DNA from: Pseudogracilibacillus sp037892545
Lineage (GTDB): Bacteria; Bacillota; Bacilli; Bacillales; Amphibacillaceae
Direction of reading: 5' to 3'
Assembly: GCF_037892545.1 (NCBI RefSeq)
Contig: NZ_JBBKBG010000004.1
Coordinates: 62,001-126,000, forward strand
Length of the DNA stretch: 64,000 bases
Position numbers and translations under genes: made by a program. Positions 9,354 through 18,615 of the stretch are shown in pieces; the stretch's first letter is position 1, and every line of letters begins with the position of its first letter. The notes beneath the pieces are model-generated. The model did not search any database. It was not told the DNA's origin and was given only the letters and a program-made list of their open reading frames with translations.

Positions 9354-10493
9354 ATGTTTTTTCAATTAAATGATGAACAAAAAATGTTACAAAAAATGGT
9401 GAGAGATTTTGCGTTAAAAGAGGTAGAACCGACAGCAGCAGAACGAGATGAAGAAGAGAGATTTGATAGAGAAATTTTTGATAAAATGGCAGAACTAGGT
9501 TTAGCAGGTATTCCGTGGCCAGAAGAATATGGTGGAATCGGGTCTGATTATATTAGTTATGTCATCGCAGTAGAAGAATTATCGAGAGTATGTGCTTCTG
9601 TTGGAGTAACCTTGTCTGCACATGTTTCTTTAGCAAGTTGGCCAATATTTACATATGGAAATGAGGAGCAAAAACAAACATTTTTACGTAGATTAGCAGA
9701 AGGGTCTGCGATAGGAGCATATGCATTATCAGAACCAGGGGCTGGAAGTGATGTTGCTTCAATGACGATGACGGCAAAAGAAGATGGAGATGACTATGTT
9801 TTAAATGGTAGCAAAGTATGGATTACAAATGGTGGTGTCGCCGATATTTATGTCGTATTTGCAAAGACAGATGCAGATGCAAAACACCGTGGTATTTCTG
9901 CATTTATCGTTGAAAAAGGTACGGAAGGATTCACCTTTGGGAAAAAGGAGAAAAAGTTAGGAATCCGTTCATCTCCTACGACAGAATTAATTTTTGAACA
10001 TTGCCGTATTCCGAAAGAAAACTTACTCGGTGCTGAAGGAGATGGTTTTAAAATTGCGATGACCACGTTAGATGGTGGACGAAGTGGGATCGCGGCCCAA
10101 GCAGTGGGAATTGCGCAAGGAGCATTAGATGCATCTGTCGCATATGCAAAAGAAAGAGAACAATTCGGCAAGCCTATTGCACATAATCAAGGTATTTCGT
10201 TTAAATTAGCAGATATGGCGACAGATATTGAAGCTGCGCGATTATTAACATATCAAGCTGCATGGTTGGAAAGTGAAGGACTGCCATATAGTGAAGCATC
10301 TGCAATGGCGAAGTTATTTGCGGGAGATGCAGCAATGCGTCATACAGTAGAAGCGGTACAAATTTTTGGTGGATACGGTTATACGAAAGATTATCCTGTA
10401 GAAAGATATATGCGGGATGCAAAAATTACACAGATTTACGAAGGTACAAATGAAATTCAACGTCTCGTTATTGGGCGAAGCGTAACAAAATAA
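9354..10493 (+). CDS. acyl-CoA dehydrogenase (short/branched-chain type)
   Basis: Second FAD-dependent acyl-CoA dehydrogenase, 379 residues, the same length as AcdA/MmgC of B. subtilis. It shows YALSEPGAGSDV (flavin site), IFGGYGYTKDYPVERY and YEGTNEIQ with the catalytic Glu. ATG 9354 has a near-perfect AAGGAGGAAT site; the open frame extends 51 bases further upstream without one. It is closely related to the preceding dehydrogenase and probably arose by duplication. It feeds electrons to ETF and the FadF-type oxidoreductase. Confidence 0.9.
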   Translation: MFFQLNDEQKMLQKMVRDFALKEVEPTAAERDEEERFDREIFDKMAELGLAGIPWPEEYGGIGSDYISYVIAVEELSRVCASVGVTLSAHVSLASWPIFTYGNEEQKQTFLRRLAEGSAIGAYALSEPGAGSDVASMTMTAKEDGDDYVLNGSKVWITNGGVADIYVVFAKTDADAKHRGISAFIVEKGTEGFTFGKKEKKLGIRSSPTTELIFEHCRIPKENLLGAEGDGFKIAMTTLDGGRSGIAAQAVGIAQGALDASVAYAKEREQFGKPIAHNQGISFKLADMATDIEAARLLTYQAAWLESEGLPYSEASAMAKLFAGDAAMRHTVEAVQIFGGYGYTKDYPVERYMRDAKITQIYEGTNEIQRLVIGRSVTK

Positions 10494-10520
10494 CATATAT
10501 GGTTTGAAGGAGGGATGGAC

Positions 10521-11150
10521 GTGGAAGATAATGTCGTATCTTCAGTCAAAGATGAAGCATTAATTACGAAAAGACGTCATCAAATTATAAAAAGTGCTAT
10601 TCAACTTTTTAAGGAAAAAGGCTTTCATCGGACGACAACGAGAGAAATCGCACAGAAATGTGGTTTCAGTATTGGAACATTATATGAATATATTCGTACG
10701 AAGGAAGATGTTCTCTTTCTCGTCTATCAATCCATTCACGAAAGAGTATATCAACATTTGCATGAAAAAGTAGATTTAAAGGATGTTTCCTCTTCTAATA
10801 TCATGGATACGATTGCTTCTTATTATCGATTAGTGGATGAAATGCAAGATGAAGTAATTATTTTATATCAGGAAATAAAATCATTGCATATATCTAAAAA
10901 AGAGGTCGTTTTACAAAAAGAACGTGCCATGGTCGAATTATTAACACGAGCGATCTATACATGTTACGACGACAAGGTGAGTGAAAAGGAAGCAACTCTT
11001 ATTGCAAACAATATTTTTGTGCAAGGACAAATGTGGGCATTTAGACGGTGGACATTGCAAAAACAATATACAATCGATGAATACATTCAGATGCAATTGG
11101 TATTATTCCAAAAGACGATTGGACTGACAACTATATACGAGGAGGGGTAA
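10521..11150 (+). CDS. TetR family transcriptional regulator
   Basis: About 209 residues. The N-terminal helix-turn-helix reads RHQIIKSAIQLFKEKGFHRT followed by TTREIAQKCGFSIGTLYEYI, the classic TetR signature; the C-terminal ligand domain is all-helical. GTG 10521 is preferred as start because AAGGAGG (10507-10513) is seven bases away, whereas ATG 10515 is only one base from it. The gene sits between the dehydrogenases and icmF, which suggests control of this operon by an acyl-CoA, perhaps through the dyad at 7085-7096. It is not the YsiA/FadR protein by sequence. Confidence 0.85.
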   Translation: MEDNVVSSVKDEALITKRRHQIIKSAIQLFKEKGFHRTTTREIAQKCGFSIGTLYEYIRTKEDVLFLVYQSIHERVYQHLHEKVDLKDVSSSNIMDTIASYYRLVDEMQDEVIILYQEIKSLHISKKEVVLQKERAMVELLTRAIYTCYDDKVSEKEATLIANNIFVQGQMWAFRRWTLQKQYTIDEYIQMQLVLFQKTIGLTTIYEEG

Positions 11151-11152
11151 GG

Positions 11153-14100
11153 ATGGGTAAATATGTACCTCAATATCCAGTTCGTTTTGTAACAGCTTCA
11201 AGTTTGTTTGATGGGCATGATGTTTCCGTTAATATAATACGCCGTATGTTGCAAGATACAGGAGCGGAAGTCATTCATTTAGGGCATAATCGGAGTGTAA
11301 AAGAAGTTGTCAGTGCCGCTATCCAAGAGGATGCAAATGCCATTGCTCTATCATCGTACCAAGGTGGCCATATTGAATATTTTAAATATGTCGTTGATCT
11401 ATTACGTGAATATGGTGCTAGCCATATTAAAGTATTTGGCGGTGGTGGTGGGACGATTATTCCACGGGAAGTAAAAGAACTCCATGATTATGGGGTAGAT
11501 TGGATTTTTACGCCAGAAGACGGTAGGAAGATGGGATTACAAGGGATGATCAATAAAATGATGGAATTAAGTGATTATCCTTTGCCGATCGATATAGAGG
11601 AAGCATTAAAAGGGCTTCAGAATGGCCACCAATTAGCGATGTCACGTCTTATTACGTATGTAGAAAGAGGCGATATTTTAACGGAAGAAAAACAAACATT
11701 GTTGAATCAAGTGAAAGAACATGTAAATAAACAGATTCCTGTTCTTGGAATTACTGGTACAGGTGGAGCGGGAAAAAGTTCTTTAACAGATGAACTTATT
11801 TTACGTTTTTTGCAAGAATGTCCCGATAAAAAGGTAGCGATTGTATCGATCGATCCGACAAAACGAAAAACGGGTGGCGCTCTATTAGGGGACCGTATTC
11901 GAATGAATGCTATTTTTTCGAATCGTGTGTTTATGCGTTCTTTAGCGACACGGGATTCTCGAACAGAAATATCGAATGCAACGACAGATGTGATGCAAAT
12001 TTTACAGGCATCTAATTATGATTTCATTATTATTGAGACGAGCGGAATCGGGCAAGGAGATGCTGAAATTACAGAGGTAACGGATTTTTCAATGTATGTG
12101 ATGACCGCAGAATTTGGAGCACCGACACAATTAGAGAAAATCGACATGATTGATTATGCGGATTTTATCGCGATAAATAAGTTTGAGCAGAAAGGGTCGG
12201 AAGATGCTCTTATTCAAGTTCGCAAACAATATGAACGTAGTCGCTTACTTTTTCATGAAGATCCAACAACGTTTCCGATTTTCGGCACGATCGCAAGTCA
12301 ATTTCATGATCCAGGTGTCAATCGGCTGTTTGCTGCTTTAATTCAACATTTGAATGACCATTACGGATGGGAAGAAGAAATTCCATTTCAAGATGATTCG
12401 ACAGTAGAACGTCGTACGATTATTCCAAATGACCACATTCATTATTTGCGAGAGATTAGTGAAACGGTGCGTAAATATCATAAACATGTAGAGAAACAGA
12501 GTAATATTGCACGACAATTGTATCAATTAGAAGGTACGAAGGAAATGGTGCATGAAGATGAAATAAGCGTATTGCTTGAACCATATAAAGATAAATTGAT
12601 GCAAGAATTGGAACGTGAGACAGAGGAAATGTTGGAGCGTTGGGGACATTTACAAGAAAGATACGAAAAAGATATCTACACTTTTAAAGTACGTGATAAA
12701 ACCGTTGAACTTCCTTTAACGACCACGAGTTTGTCTGGACTGAAAATACCGAAAGTGAAATTTCCTCATTATACAGATTGGGGAGATCGCATCCGTTGGC
12801 TCATGAAGGAAAATGTTCCGGGGTCTTTTCCATATACAGCGGGAGTGTTTCCGTTAAAACGGGAAGGAGAAGATCCGACACGACAATTTGCTGGGGAAGG
12901 AACACCAGCTAGAACGAATCGTCGTTTCCATTATTTATCAGAAGGTAATGATGCAAAAAGATTATCCACCGCATTTGACTCTGTTACATTATACGGAGAG
13001 GATCCAGCATATGAGCCTGATATTTATGGCAAAGTTGGCGAGAGTGGGGTAAGCATTTGTACATTAGATAATATGAAGGAGCTGTATAAAGGATTTGATT
13101 TAACAGACCCAACGACATCGGTTTCCATGACGATTAACGGGCCAGCACCAATTATTTTAGCGATGTATTTTAATACCGCAATTGCTCAACAAGTAGAAAA
13201 ATTTGAAGAAAAGCATCATCGTCCTCCAACAACAGAAGAATATGACACGATTAAACGACAAACATTAAGTGTCGTTCGTGGTACCGTTCAAGCAGATATT
13301 TTAAAAGAAGATCAAGGACAAAACACATGCATCTTTTCTACAGCGTTTGCTTTAAAAATGATGGGAGATATTCAAGCATATTTTATTGAACATAATGTGC
13401 GAAATTATTATTCTGTATCTATTTCAGGCTATCATATTGCAGAGGCTGGAGCGAATCCCATTACACAATTGGCTTTCACATTGGCAAATGGCTTTACGTA
13501 TGTCGAGTATTATTTAAGTCGTGGGATGCATATCGACGATTTTGCCCCGAATTTATCTTTCTTCTTTTCTAATGGATTAGATCCTGAATATACGGTAATC
13601 GGCCGAGTTGCTCGAAGAATTTGGGCCATTACGATGCGCGACAAATATGGTGCAAATGAACGAAGTCAAAAATTAAAATACCATATTCAAACATCTGGCC
13701 GATCTTTGCATGCACAAGAAATTGACTTTAATGATATTCGTACGACATTACAAGCGTTGATTGCGATACAAGATAACACGAATTCCCTTCATACCAATGC
13801 CTATGATGAAGCAATTACAACACCGACAGAGGAATCTGTTCGTCGTGCATTAGCCATTCAATTAATTATTAATCGTGAATTTGGTTTAACGAAAAATGAA
13901 AATTCCTTACAAGGTTCATTTATTGTCGAAGAACTAACAGATTTGGTAGAAGAGGCGGTATTACAAGAGTTTGAACGAATTAATGAGCGTAATGGAGTAC
14001 TTGGTGCAATGGAAAGACAGTACCAACGTGGGAAAATTCAAGAAGAGTCATTATATTATGAAACGAAAAAACATTCTGGTGCATTGCCGATCATTGGAGT

Positions 14101-14383
14101 GAATACGTATGTAAATCCGTCTCCGCCTTCAGAAGAAGAGATAGATTCGATGGAATTAGCCCGTGCTTCTAAAGAAGAAAAGATTAGCCAAATCGAACAT
14201 GTGGAACAATTTAAGGCGAACCATCAAATAGAGGCTGAAAAAGCCTTACATCATTTACAAGAAGTAGCTAAAGCGGACGGAAATATATTTGCAGCGTTAA
14301 TGGATACGGTTCAAGTAGCTAGTTTAGGTCAAATTACAAATGCGTTATATGAAGTTGGCGGAAAATATAGAAGAAACATGTAA
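11153..14383 (+). CDS. icmF: fused isobutyryl-CoA mutase (IcmF)
   Basis: Adenosylcobalamin enzyme of 1076 residues that interconverts isobutyryl- and n-butyryl-CoA (and related branched acyl-CoAs). Domains in order: N-terminal B12-binding domain with SLFDGHDVSVN (base-off His) and VFGGGGGTI, then a MeaI-type G-protein chaperone with Walker A GTGGAGKSS at about 199-207, then a linker and the C-terminal mutase barrel with PYTAGVFPLKREGEDPTRQF and the ATFGANERSQ-type C-terminal motifs. This fused order defines IcmF and excludes ordinary methylmalonyl-CoA mutase. GAGGAGGGG precedes the ATG, two bases after the TetR stop. Together with the dehydrogenases it points to branched-chain or valine-derived acyl-CoA catabolism. 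Confidence 0.95.
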   Translation: MGKYVPQYPVRFVTASSLFDGHDVSVNIIRRMLQDTGAEVIHLGHNRSVKEVVSAAIQEDANAIALSSYQGGHIEYFKYVVDLLREYGASHIKVFGGGGGTIIPREVKELHDYGVDWIFTPEDGRKMGLQGMINKMMELSDYPLPIDIEEALKGLQNGHQLAMSRLITYVERGDILTEEKQTLLNQVKEHVNKQIPVLGITGTGGAGKSSLTDELILRFLQECPDKKVAIVSIDPTKRKTGGALLGDRIRMNAIFSNRVFMRSLATRDSRTEISNATTDVMQILQASNYDFIIIETSGIGQGDAEITEVTDFSMYVMTAEFGAPTQLEKIDMIDYADFIAINKFEQKGSEDALIQVRKQYERSRLLFHEDPTTFPIFGTIASQFHDPGVNRLFAALIQHLNDHYGWEEEIPFQDDSTVERRTIIPNDHIHYLREISETVRKYHKHVEKQSNIARQLYQLEGTKEMVHEDEISVLLEPYKDKLMQELERETEEMLERWGHLQERYEKDIYTFKVRDKTVELPLTTTSLSGLKIPKVKFPHYTDWGDRIRWLMKENVPGSFPYTAGVFPLKREGEDPTRQFAGEGTPARTNRRFHYLSEGNDAKRLSTAFDSVTLYGEDPAYEPDIYGKVGESGVSICTLDNMKELYKGFDLTDPTTSVSMTINGPAPIILAMYFNTAIAQQVEKFEEKHHRPPTTEEYDTIKRQTLSVVRGTVQADILKEDQGQNTCIFSTAFALKMMGDIQAYFIEHNVRNYYSVSISGYHIAEAGANPITQLAFTLANGFTYVEYYLSRGMHIDDFAPNLSFFFSNGLDPEYTVIGRVARRIWAITMRDKYGANERSQKLKYHIQTSGRSLHAQEIDFNDIRTTLQALIAIQDNTNSLHTNAYDEAITTPTEESVRRALAIQLIINREFGLTKNENSLQGSFIVEELTDLVEEAVLQEFERINERNGVLGAMERQYQRGKIQEESLYYETKKHSGALPIIGVNTYVNPSPPSEEEIDSMELARASKEEKISQIEHVEQFKANHQIEAEKALHHLQEVAKADGNIFAALMDTVQVASLGQITNALYEVGGKYRRNM

Positions 14384-14580
14384 AACTTAAAACAGTTTGG
14401 TATAGTCGTCTATTTTTATACGTCATCGACATCATTTTTTGTACATGTAAATAATGGTAGATTCTTTTTTCACTTCCTTGTTCTTCTTTTTATTTTTGTC
14501 ACATACTATTTCCTAATAACCTATTTATTCACAGATTTTTAACCGAATTTTATAATTTTTTAAAAGACGTTTCATGTCGC

Positions 14581-14609
14581 TTGATTATCTTATTATGAAT
14601 GGTTATACT
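14581..14609 (+). promoter_or_regulatory. rpoE promoter
   Basis: TTGATT (14581-14586) and TATACT (14604-14609) are 17 bp apart, about 70 bp before the rpoE start. No clear terminator was seen after icmF in the preceding AT-rich 200 bp. Confidence 0.6.
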
Positions 14610-14682
14610 ACAAAATTATTAGGATAATATTTTATTAAAAATAGCTATAAATTAATTAAAGAATAAAGGAAGTGCATTGGTC

Positions 14683-15108
14683 GTGGCATTAGAAAAATAT
14701 TCGGAAGAACAATTATTAAAGATGTCGATGATTGAACTAGCGAACATTGTATTAGCAGATGAAAAAACAGAAATGAAGTTTGCAGATTTATTTAGTGAGG
14801 TAGCAAAGTTAAAAGATTTTACGGACGCTCAGCGCCAAGATTTGCTCGCACGTTTTTACACAGATTTAAATGTTGATGGACGCTTTATGACATTAGGGTC
14901 GAATGTGTGGGGGTTAAAAAGATGGTACCCTGTGGAACAGACGACAGAAAAGTCATTAGCGGAATCAAGAAAACGGGATTTAGAAGAACTAGATGACGAT
15001 TTTTATGACGAAGAGTTAGATGGTGAAGCAATAGAAGATGAGATAGAGGATGACATTTACGACGATATCGATCAATTAGAATATGATGAAGATAAGGAAA
15101 ATGAATAG
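14683..15108 (+). CDS. rpoE: DNA-directed RNA polymerase delta subunit
   Basis: Delta factor of Gram-positive RNA polymerase, which weakens promoter open complexes and aids recycling. The N-terminal ~85 residues form the HARE-HTH-type domain (FYTDLNVDGRFMTLGSNVWG, then LKRWYP), followed by the typical unstructured, highly acidic tail (EELDDDFYDEELDGEAIEDE and onward). At about 141 residues it is shorter than the B. subtilis protein because of a shorter tail. GTG 14683 aligns best with the family N-terminus (MALEKYS); TTG 14677 is an alternative. It precedes pyrG as in Bacillus. Confidence 0.93.
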   Translation: MALEKYSEEQLLKMSMIELANIVLADEKTEMKFADLFSEVAKLKDFTDAQRQDLLARFYTDLNVDGRFMTLGSNVWGLKRWYPVEQTTEKSLAESRKRDLEELDDDFYDEELDGEAIEDEIEDDIYDDIDQLEYDEDKENE

Positions 15109-15153
15109 TCGCTAAAACGTCGAAATTTGCCCTATTTTGTCATTCTTAATACC

Positions 15154-15192
15154 TTGACATTTCTTTAGATTATGAGTAATATTTTTATTGGG
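15154..15192 (+). promoter_or_regulatory. pyrG promoter with GGGC initiation site
   Basis: TTGACA (15154-15159) and TAATAT (15177-15182) are 17 bp apart. The predicted start falls on GGG (15190-15192) followed by C, the same initial sequence type that in B. subtilis pyrG allows slippage and addition of extra G residues when CTP is low. Confidence 0.8.
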
Positions 15193-15257
15193 CTTTACAA
15201 TGAATTTAAACTTAGATGCGTTTCCCCTAGTAGATTGGGAAACGCATTTCTTTTTTT
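15190..15257 (+). promoter_or_regulatory. pyrG leader attenuator (CTP-sensitive reiterative transcription)
   Basis: The leader starts with GGGC and soon forms a terminator: ATGCGTTTCCC (15216-15226) pairs with GGGAAACGCAT (15237-15247), followed by TTCTTTTTTT. The 5' arm contains a pyrimidine run (TTTCCCC) that a poly-G-extended 5' end could pair with, preventing terminator formation. This is the known B. subtilis pyrG mechanism; its operation here is inferred from the matching parts. Confidence 0.8.
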
Positions 15258-15320
15258 ACAAGGACATTTTATAACAGGTATTGAATTGAAATAATAATTA
15301 TGGAGAAAGAGGGTACAACA

Positions 15321-16925
15321 TTGACAAAATATATTTTTGTAACTGGTGGAGTAGTGTCGTCATTAGGGAAAGGAATTACGGCTGCATCTTTAGGGAGATT
15401 ATTAAAGAACAGAGGATTAACTGTAACATTACAAAAGTTTGATCCATACTTAAACGTTGACCCAGGTACGATGAGCCCATACCAACATGGAGAAGTTTTC
15501 GTCACAGAAGATGGGGCTGAAACAGATTTAGATTTAGGGCATTATGAACGTTTTATCGATATTAACTTAAATCGATACAGCAATATTACGACAGGGAAAG
15601 TGTACTCCAGCGTGATTGAAAAAGAACGTAGAGGAGATTATAAAGGAGCGACGGTTCAAGTTATTCCACATATTACGAATGTTATTAAAGACCAAGTGTA
15701 TAAAGCTGGATATATGACAGATTCAGATGTTGTCATTACAGAGATTGGTGGGACAGTTGGAGATATTGAATCATTACCGTTCTTAGAAGCAATTCGCCAA
15801 ATTAAAAATGAAGTTGGGCGCAAAAACGTCATGTATGTTCATTGTACGCTTGTACCATATATTCGAGCTGCAGGGGAATTAAAAACAAAACCGACACAAC
15901 ATAGTGTGAAGGAGTTACGTTCGTTAGGGATTCAACCTGACGCAATCGTTCTTCGTTCAGAACAAGAAATTAGCGAAGAAATGAAAGAGAAGATTGCTCT
16001 ATTTTGTGATACGGATAAAAAAGCAGTTATTGAGATGCTAGATGCTGACACATTGTATCATGTACCAATTGCATTACAACAGCAAAATTTCGATGACCTA
16101 GTTTGTGAACATTTAGAATTAGGTGAAGGCGAAGCAGACATGACAGAGTGGATCCAACTCGTAAATAAAGTACGTAATTTATCTAAAACGATTCATATTG
16201 GCTTAGTTGGAAAATATGTCGAGTTACCAGACGCCTACATTTCAGCGGTAGAAGCACTAAAACATGCAGGATTTACGTATGGTACAGACGTAGAAGTTCA
16301 TTGGATTGATTCTGAAAACACCTCTGAAGAAGTGATGAAAGAACAATTAAGTGTAGTGGATGGTATTGTCGTTCCAGGTGGATTCGGTACGAGAGGAATC
16401 GACGGAAAGATTACCGCTATTCAATACGCACGTGAACAAGGTGTTCCTTATTTAGGGATTTGCTTAGGGTTACAACTGGCAGCAGTAGAATTTGCACGAA
16501 ATGTATTAAAGTTAGAAGATGTCCATACGACAGAAGTGGATGAGCAAACAGCAAATCCGATAGTAAAATTAATCGACGGACAAGACTTAAGTGACGGAAT
16601 TGGAAATACATTACGATTAGGAGCACATGATATCATTTTAAAAGATGGTACAAAGGCGAAAGAGGCATATGGACAAGAGGAAATAAGTGAACGTCATCGT
16701 CACCGTTATGAAATTAATGAGGATTTTATTGCCCCATTAGAAGAAGCAGGATTTATTGTCTCGGGATATGGGACAGATGGAAAAACTGTAAAAGTAATGG
16801 AGTTAAAAGATCATCCTTGGTTTGTTGCATGTCAATATCATCCAGAATTTAAATCTAGACCGACAAAAGCACATCCGTTAATGGAAGGATTTGTTGATGC
16901 GGTTGTAAATAAAAAATTTAACTAA
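15321..16925 (+). CDS. pyrG: CTP synthase
   Basis: ATP- and glutamine-dependent amination of UTP to CTP, 534 residues, normal length. The N-terminal synthetase domain opens with KYIFVTGGVVSSLGKGI (P-loop), and the glutaminase domain carries GICLGLQ with the nucleophile Cys and the late His-Glu pair in QYHPEFKSRP. The start is taken as TTG 15321, behind GAAAGAGGG, which gives the family N-terminus MTKYIFVTGG; the in-frame ATG at 15300 lies upstream of that site. Expression is probably set by the leader attenuator. Confidence 0.97.
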   Translation: MTKYIFVTGGVVSSLGKGITAASLGRLLKNRGLTVTLQKFDPYLNVDPGTMSPYQHGEVFVTEDGAETDLDLGHYERFIDINLNRYSNITTGKVYSSVIEKERRGDYKGATVQVIPHITNVIKDQVYKAGYMTDSDVVITEIGGTVGDIESLPFLEAIRQIKNEVGRKNVMYVHCTLVPYIRAAGELKTKPTQHSVKELRSLGIQPDAIVLRSEQEISEEMKEKIALFCDTDKKAVIEMLDADTLYHVPIALQQQNFDDLVCEHLELGEGEADMTEWIQLVNKVRNLSKTIHIGLVGKYVELPDAYISAVEALKHAGFTYGTDVEVHWIDSENTSEEVMKEQLSVVDGIVVPGGFGTRGIDGKITAIQYAREQGVPYLGICLGLQLAAVEFARNVLKLEDVHTTEVDEQTANPIVKLIDGQDLSDGIGNTLRLGAHDIILKDGTKAKEAYGQEEISERHRHRYEINEDFIAPLEEAGFIVSGYGTDGKTVKVMELKDHPWFVACQYHPEFKSRPTKAHPLMEGFVDAVVNKKFN

Positions 16926-16949
16926 TATTTTTAAAGAATAATGATAAAG

Positions 16950-16995
16950 AGACGACGTAAAACGAGCAGAACATGTTGCAAGCTAAACGTCGTCT
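16950..16995 (+). other. hairpin between pyrG and fba
   Basis: AGACGACGT (16950-16958) pairs perfectly with ACGTCGTCT (16987-16995) around a 28-nt loop. It lacks a following T run, so it is at best a weak terminator of pyrG. In B. subtilis spo0F lies in this interval, and no trace of it is visible in the 126 bp here. Confidence 0.45.
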
Positions 16996-17051
16996 TGGTA
17001 TTCTATTGATAGATGATTTTTTTGAAAAATTATGTTAAGGAGATGGATGAA

Positions 17052-17912
17052 ATGCCATTAGTATCAATGAAAGAAATGTTAATTACAGCAAAAGAAAACA
17101 AATATGCAGTTGGGCAGTTTAATATTAATAACTTAGAATATACGCAAGCAATTTTAGAAGCGGCGGAAGAGGAAAATTCACCAGTTATTCTAGGTGTATC
17201 TGAAGGTGCTGCACGTTATATGGGAGGATATAAAGTAGCGGTAGCCATGACAAAGGCAATCATGGAAGAAAGTAATATTACGGTGCCAGTGGCAATTCAT
17301 TTAGATCATGGTTCTAGCTTTGAAGCTTGTGCAAAAGCCATTCAGGCAGGATTTACTTCTGTCATGATTGATGCTTCAAGTAAACCATTAGAAGAAAATA
17401 TTGCAACGACGAGCAAAGTAGTAGAATTAGCACATTTCCACGATGTATCTGTGGAAGCAGAATTAGGAATTGTCGGTGGACAAGAAGATGACGTAATTGC
17501 AGATGGTGTTATTTATGCGGATCCTGCTGAATGTGTTCGACTAGTAAACGAAACAAATATTGACTGTTTAGCACCTGCATTAGGTTCCGTTCACGGACCA
17601 TACAAAGGCGAACCGAACTTAGGATTTGAAGAGATGGAGGAAATCTCCAATAAAACAGACGTACCTTTAGTATTACATGGTGGAACAGGAATTCCTTTAA
17701 AAGATATTCAACGTGCAATTTCTTTAGGGACAGCAAAAATTAACGTGAACACAGAAAACCAAATTCAACAAACAGCAAAAATTCGTGAGATCTTAAATAA
17801 TGATACGGAAGTATATGACCCACGTAAATATATGGGACCTGGACGTGAAGCGATCAAGCAAACAGTTATTGAGAAAATGCGTGAATTTGGTTCATCTCAA
17901 CAAGCAAAATAA
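17052..17912 (+). CDS. fbaA: class II fructose-1,6-bisphosphate aldolase
   Basis: Zinc-dependent aldolase of glycolysis/gluconeogenesis, 286 residues. The metal-binding HLDHGSS motif, the ELG(I)VGGQEDDV loop, and LVLHGGTGIP with a zinc-ligand His are all present, and the C-terminus PRKYMGPGREAIKQTVIEKM is typical. ATG 17052 gives the family start MPLVSM and has AAGGAG nine bases upstream; the frame extends upstream without a site. It is followed after 22 bp by tal. Confidence 0.96.
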   Translation: MPLVSMKEMLITAKENKYAVGQFNINNLEYTQAILEAAEEENSPVILGVSEGAARYMGGYKVAVAMTKAIMEESNITVPVAIHLDHGSSFEACAKAIQAGFTSVMIDASSKPLEENIATTSKVVELAHFHDVSVEAELGIVGGQEDDVIADGVIYADPAECVRLVNETNIDCLAPALGSVHGPYKGEPNLGFEEMEEISNKTDVPLVLHGGTGIPLKDIQRAISLGTAKINVNTENQIQQTAKIREILNNDTEVYDPRKYMGPGREAIKQTVIEKMREFGSSQQAK

Positions 17913-17934
17913 TAAAAATAGAGGAGCGATATTA

Positions 17935-18585
17935 GTGGAATTTTTTATTGACTCGGCAAACATTGACGAGATTCGTCAGGCGAAAGCTTTAGGCATTTTA
18001 GGTGGAGTGACAACCAATCCTTCATTAGTTGCAAAAGAAGGAGTGGATTTCCATGATCGCCTTCGTGAAATTACAACAGAAGTAACAGCTGAATCTGTTA
18101 GTGCGGAAGTCATCGCAGAAGATGCAGAAGGGATGATTGCGGAAGGAAAAGAACTTGCAGCCATCGCTCCAAACATTACGGTAAAAATCCCCATGACGAT
18201 GGAAGGGCTAAAAGCAGTAAAAGCTTTAAGTGACTTACATATTACGACCAATGTGACATTAATCTTTAACGCGAACCAAGCATTGCTTGCGGCAAGAGCT
18301 GGTGCAACTTACGTATCACCGTTTTTAGGACGTTTAGATGATATTGGTCATGATGGAATGGATTTAATTGCAACGATTTCAGCTATTTTTAATCAATTTG
18401 CCATTGAGACGAAAATTATTGCAGCATCGATTCGTCATCCATTACATGTAACAGATGCAGCATTAAATGGGGCACATATTGCAACAGTTCCATTTAAAGT
18501 ATTGAACGGGTTAGTGCAACATCCTTTAACAGATAAAGGAATTGCACAGTTTTTAGCAGATTGGGCAGCAACACAAGAGAAGTAA
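17935..18585 (+). CDS. tal: transaldolase (short TalC/FSA-like type)
   Basis: Transfers dihydroxyacetone units in the non-oxidative pentose phosphate pathway, 216 residues, the short MipB/TalC class found in Bacillus (YwjH). It contains GVTTNPSLVAKEG, the Schiff-base Lys in NITVKIPM, and ATYVSPFLGRLDDIGHDG. The GTG at 17935 is chosen: GAGGAG lies eight bases before it and the product begins with the family start (FFIDSANIDEIR). The open frame overlapping the end of fba upstream of this point is not coding. Confidence 0.95.
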   Translation: MEFFIDSANIDEIRQAKALGILGGVTTNPSLVAKEGVDFHDRLREITTEVTAESVSAEVIAEDAEGMIAEGKELAAIAPNITVKIPMTMEGLKAVKALSDLHITTNVTLIFNANQALLAARAGATYVSPFLGRLDDIGHDGMDLIATISAIFNQFAIETKIIAASIRHPLHVTDAALNGAHIATVPFKVLNGLVQHPLTDKGIAQFLADWAATQEK

Positions 18586-18615
18586 ATTCACAACGAAAAG
18601 AAGTGAGGGACTAGG

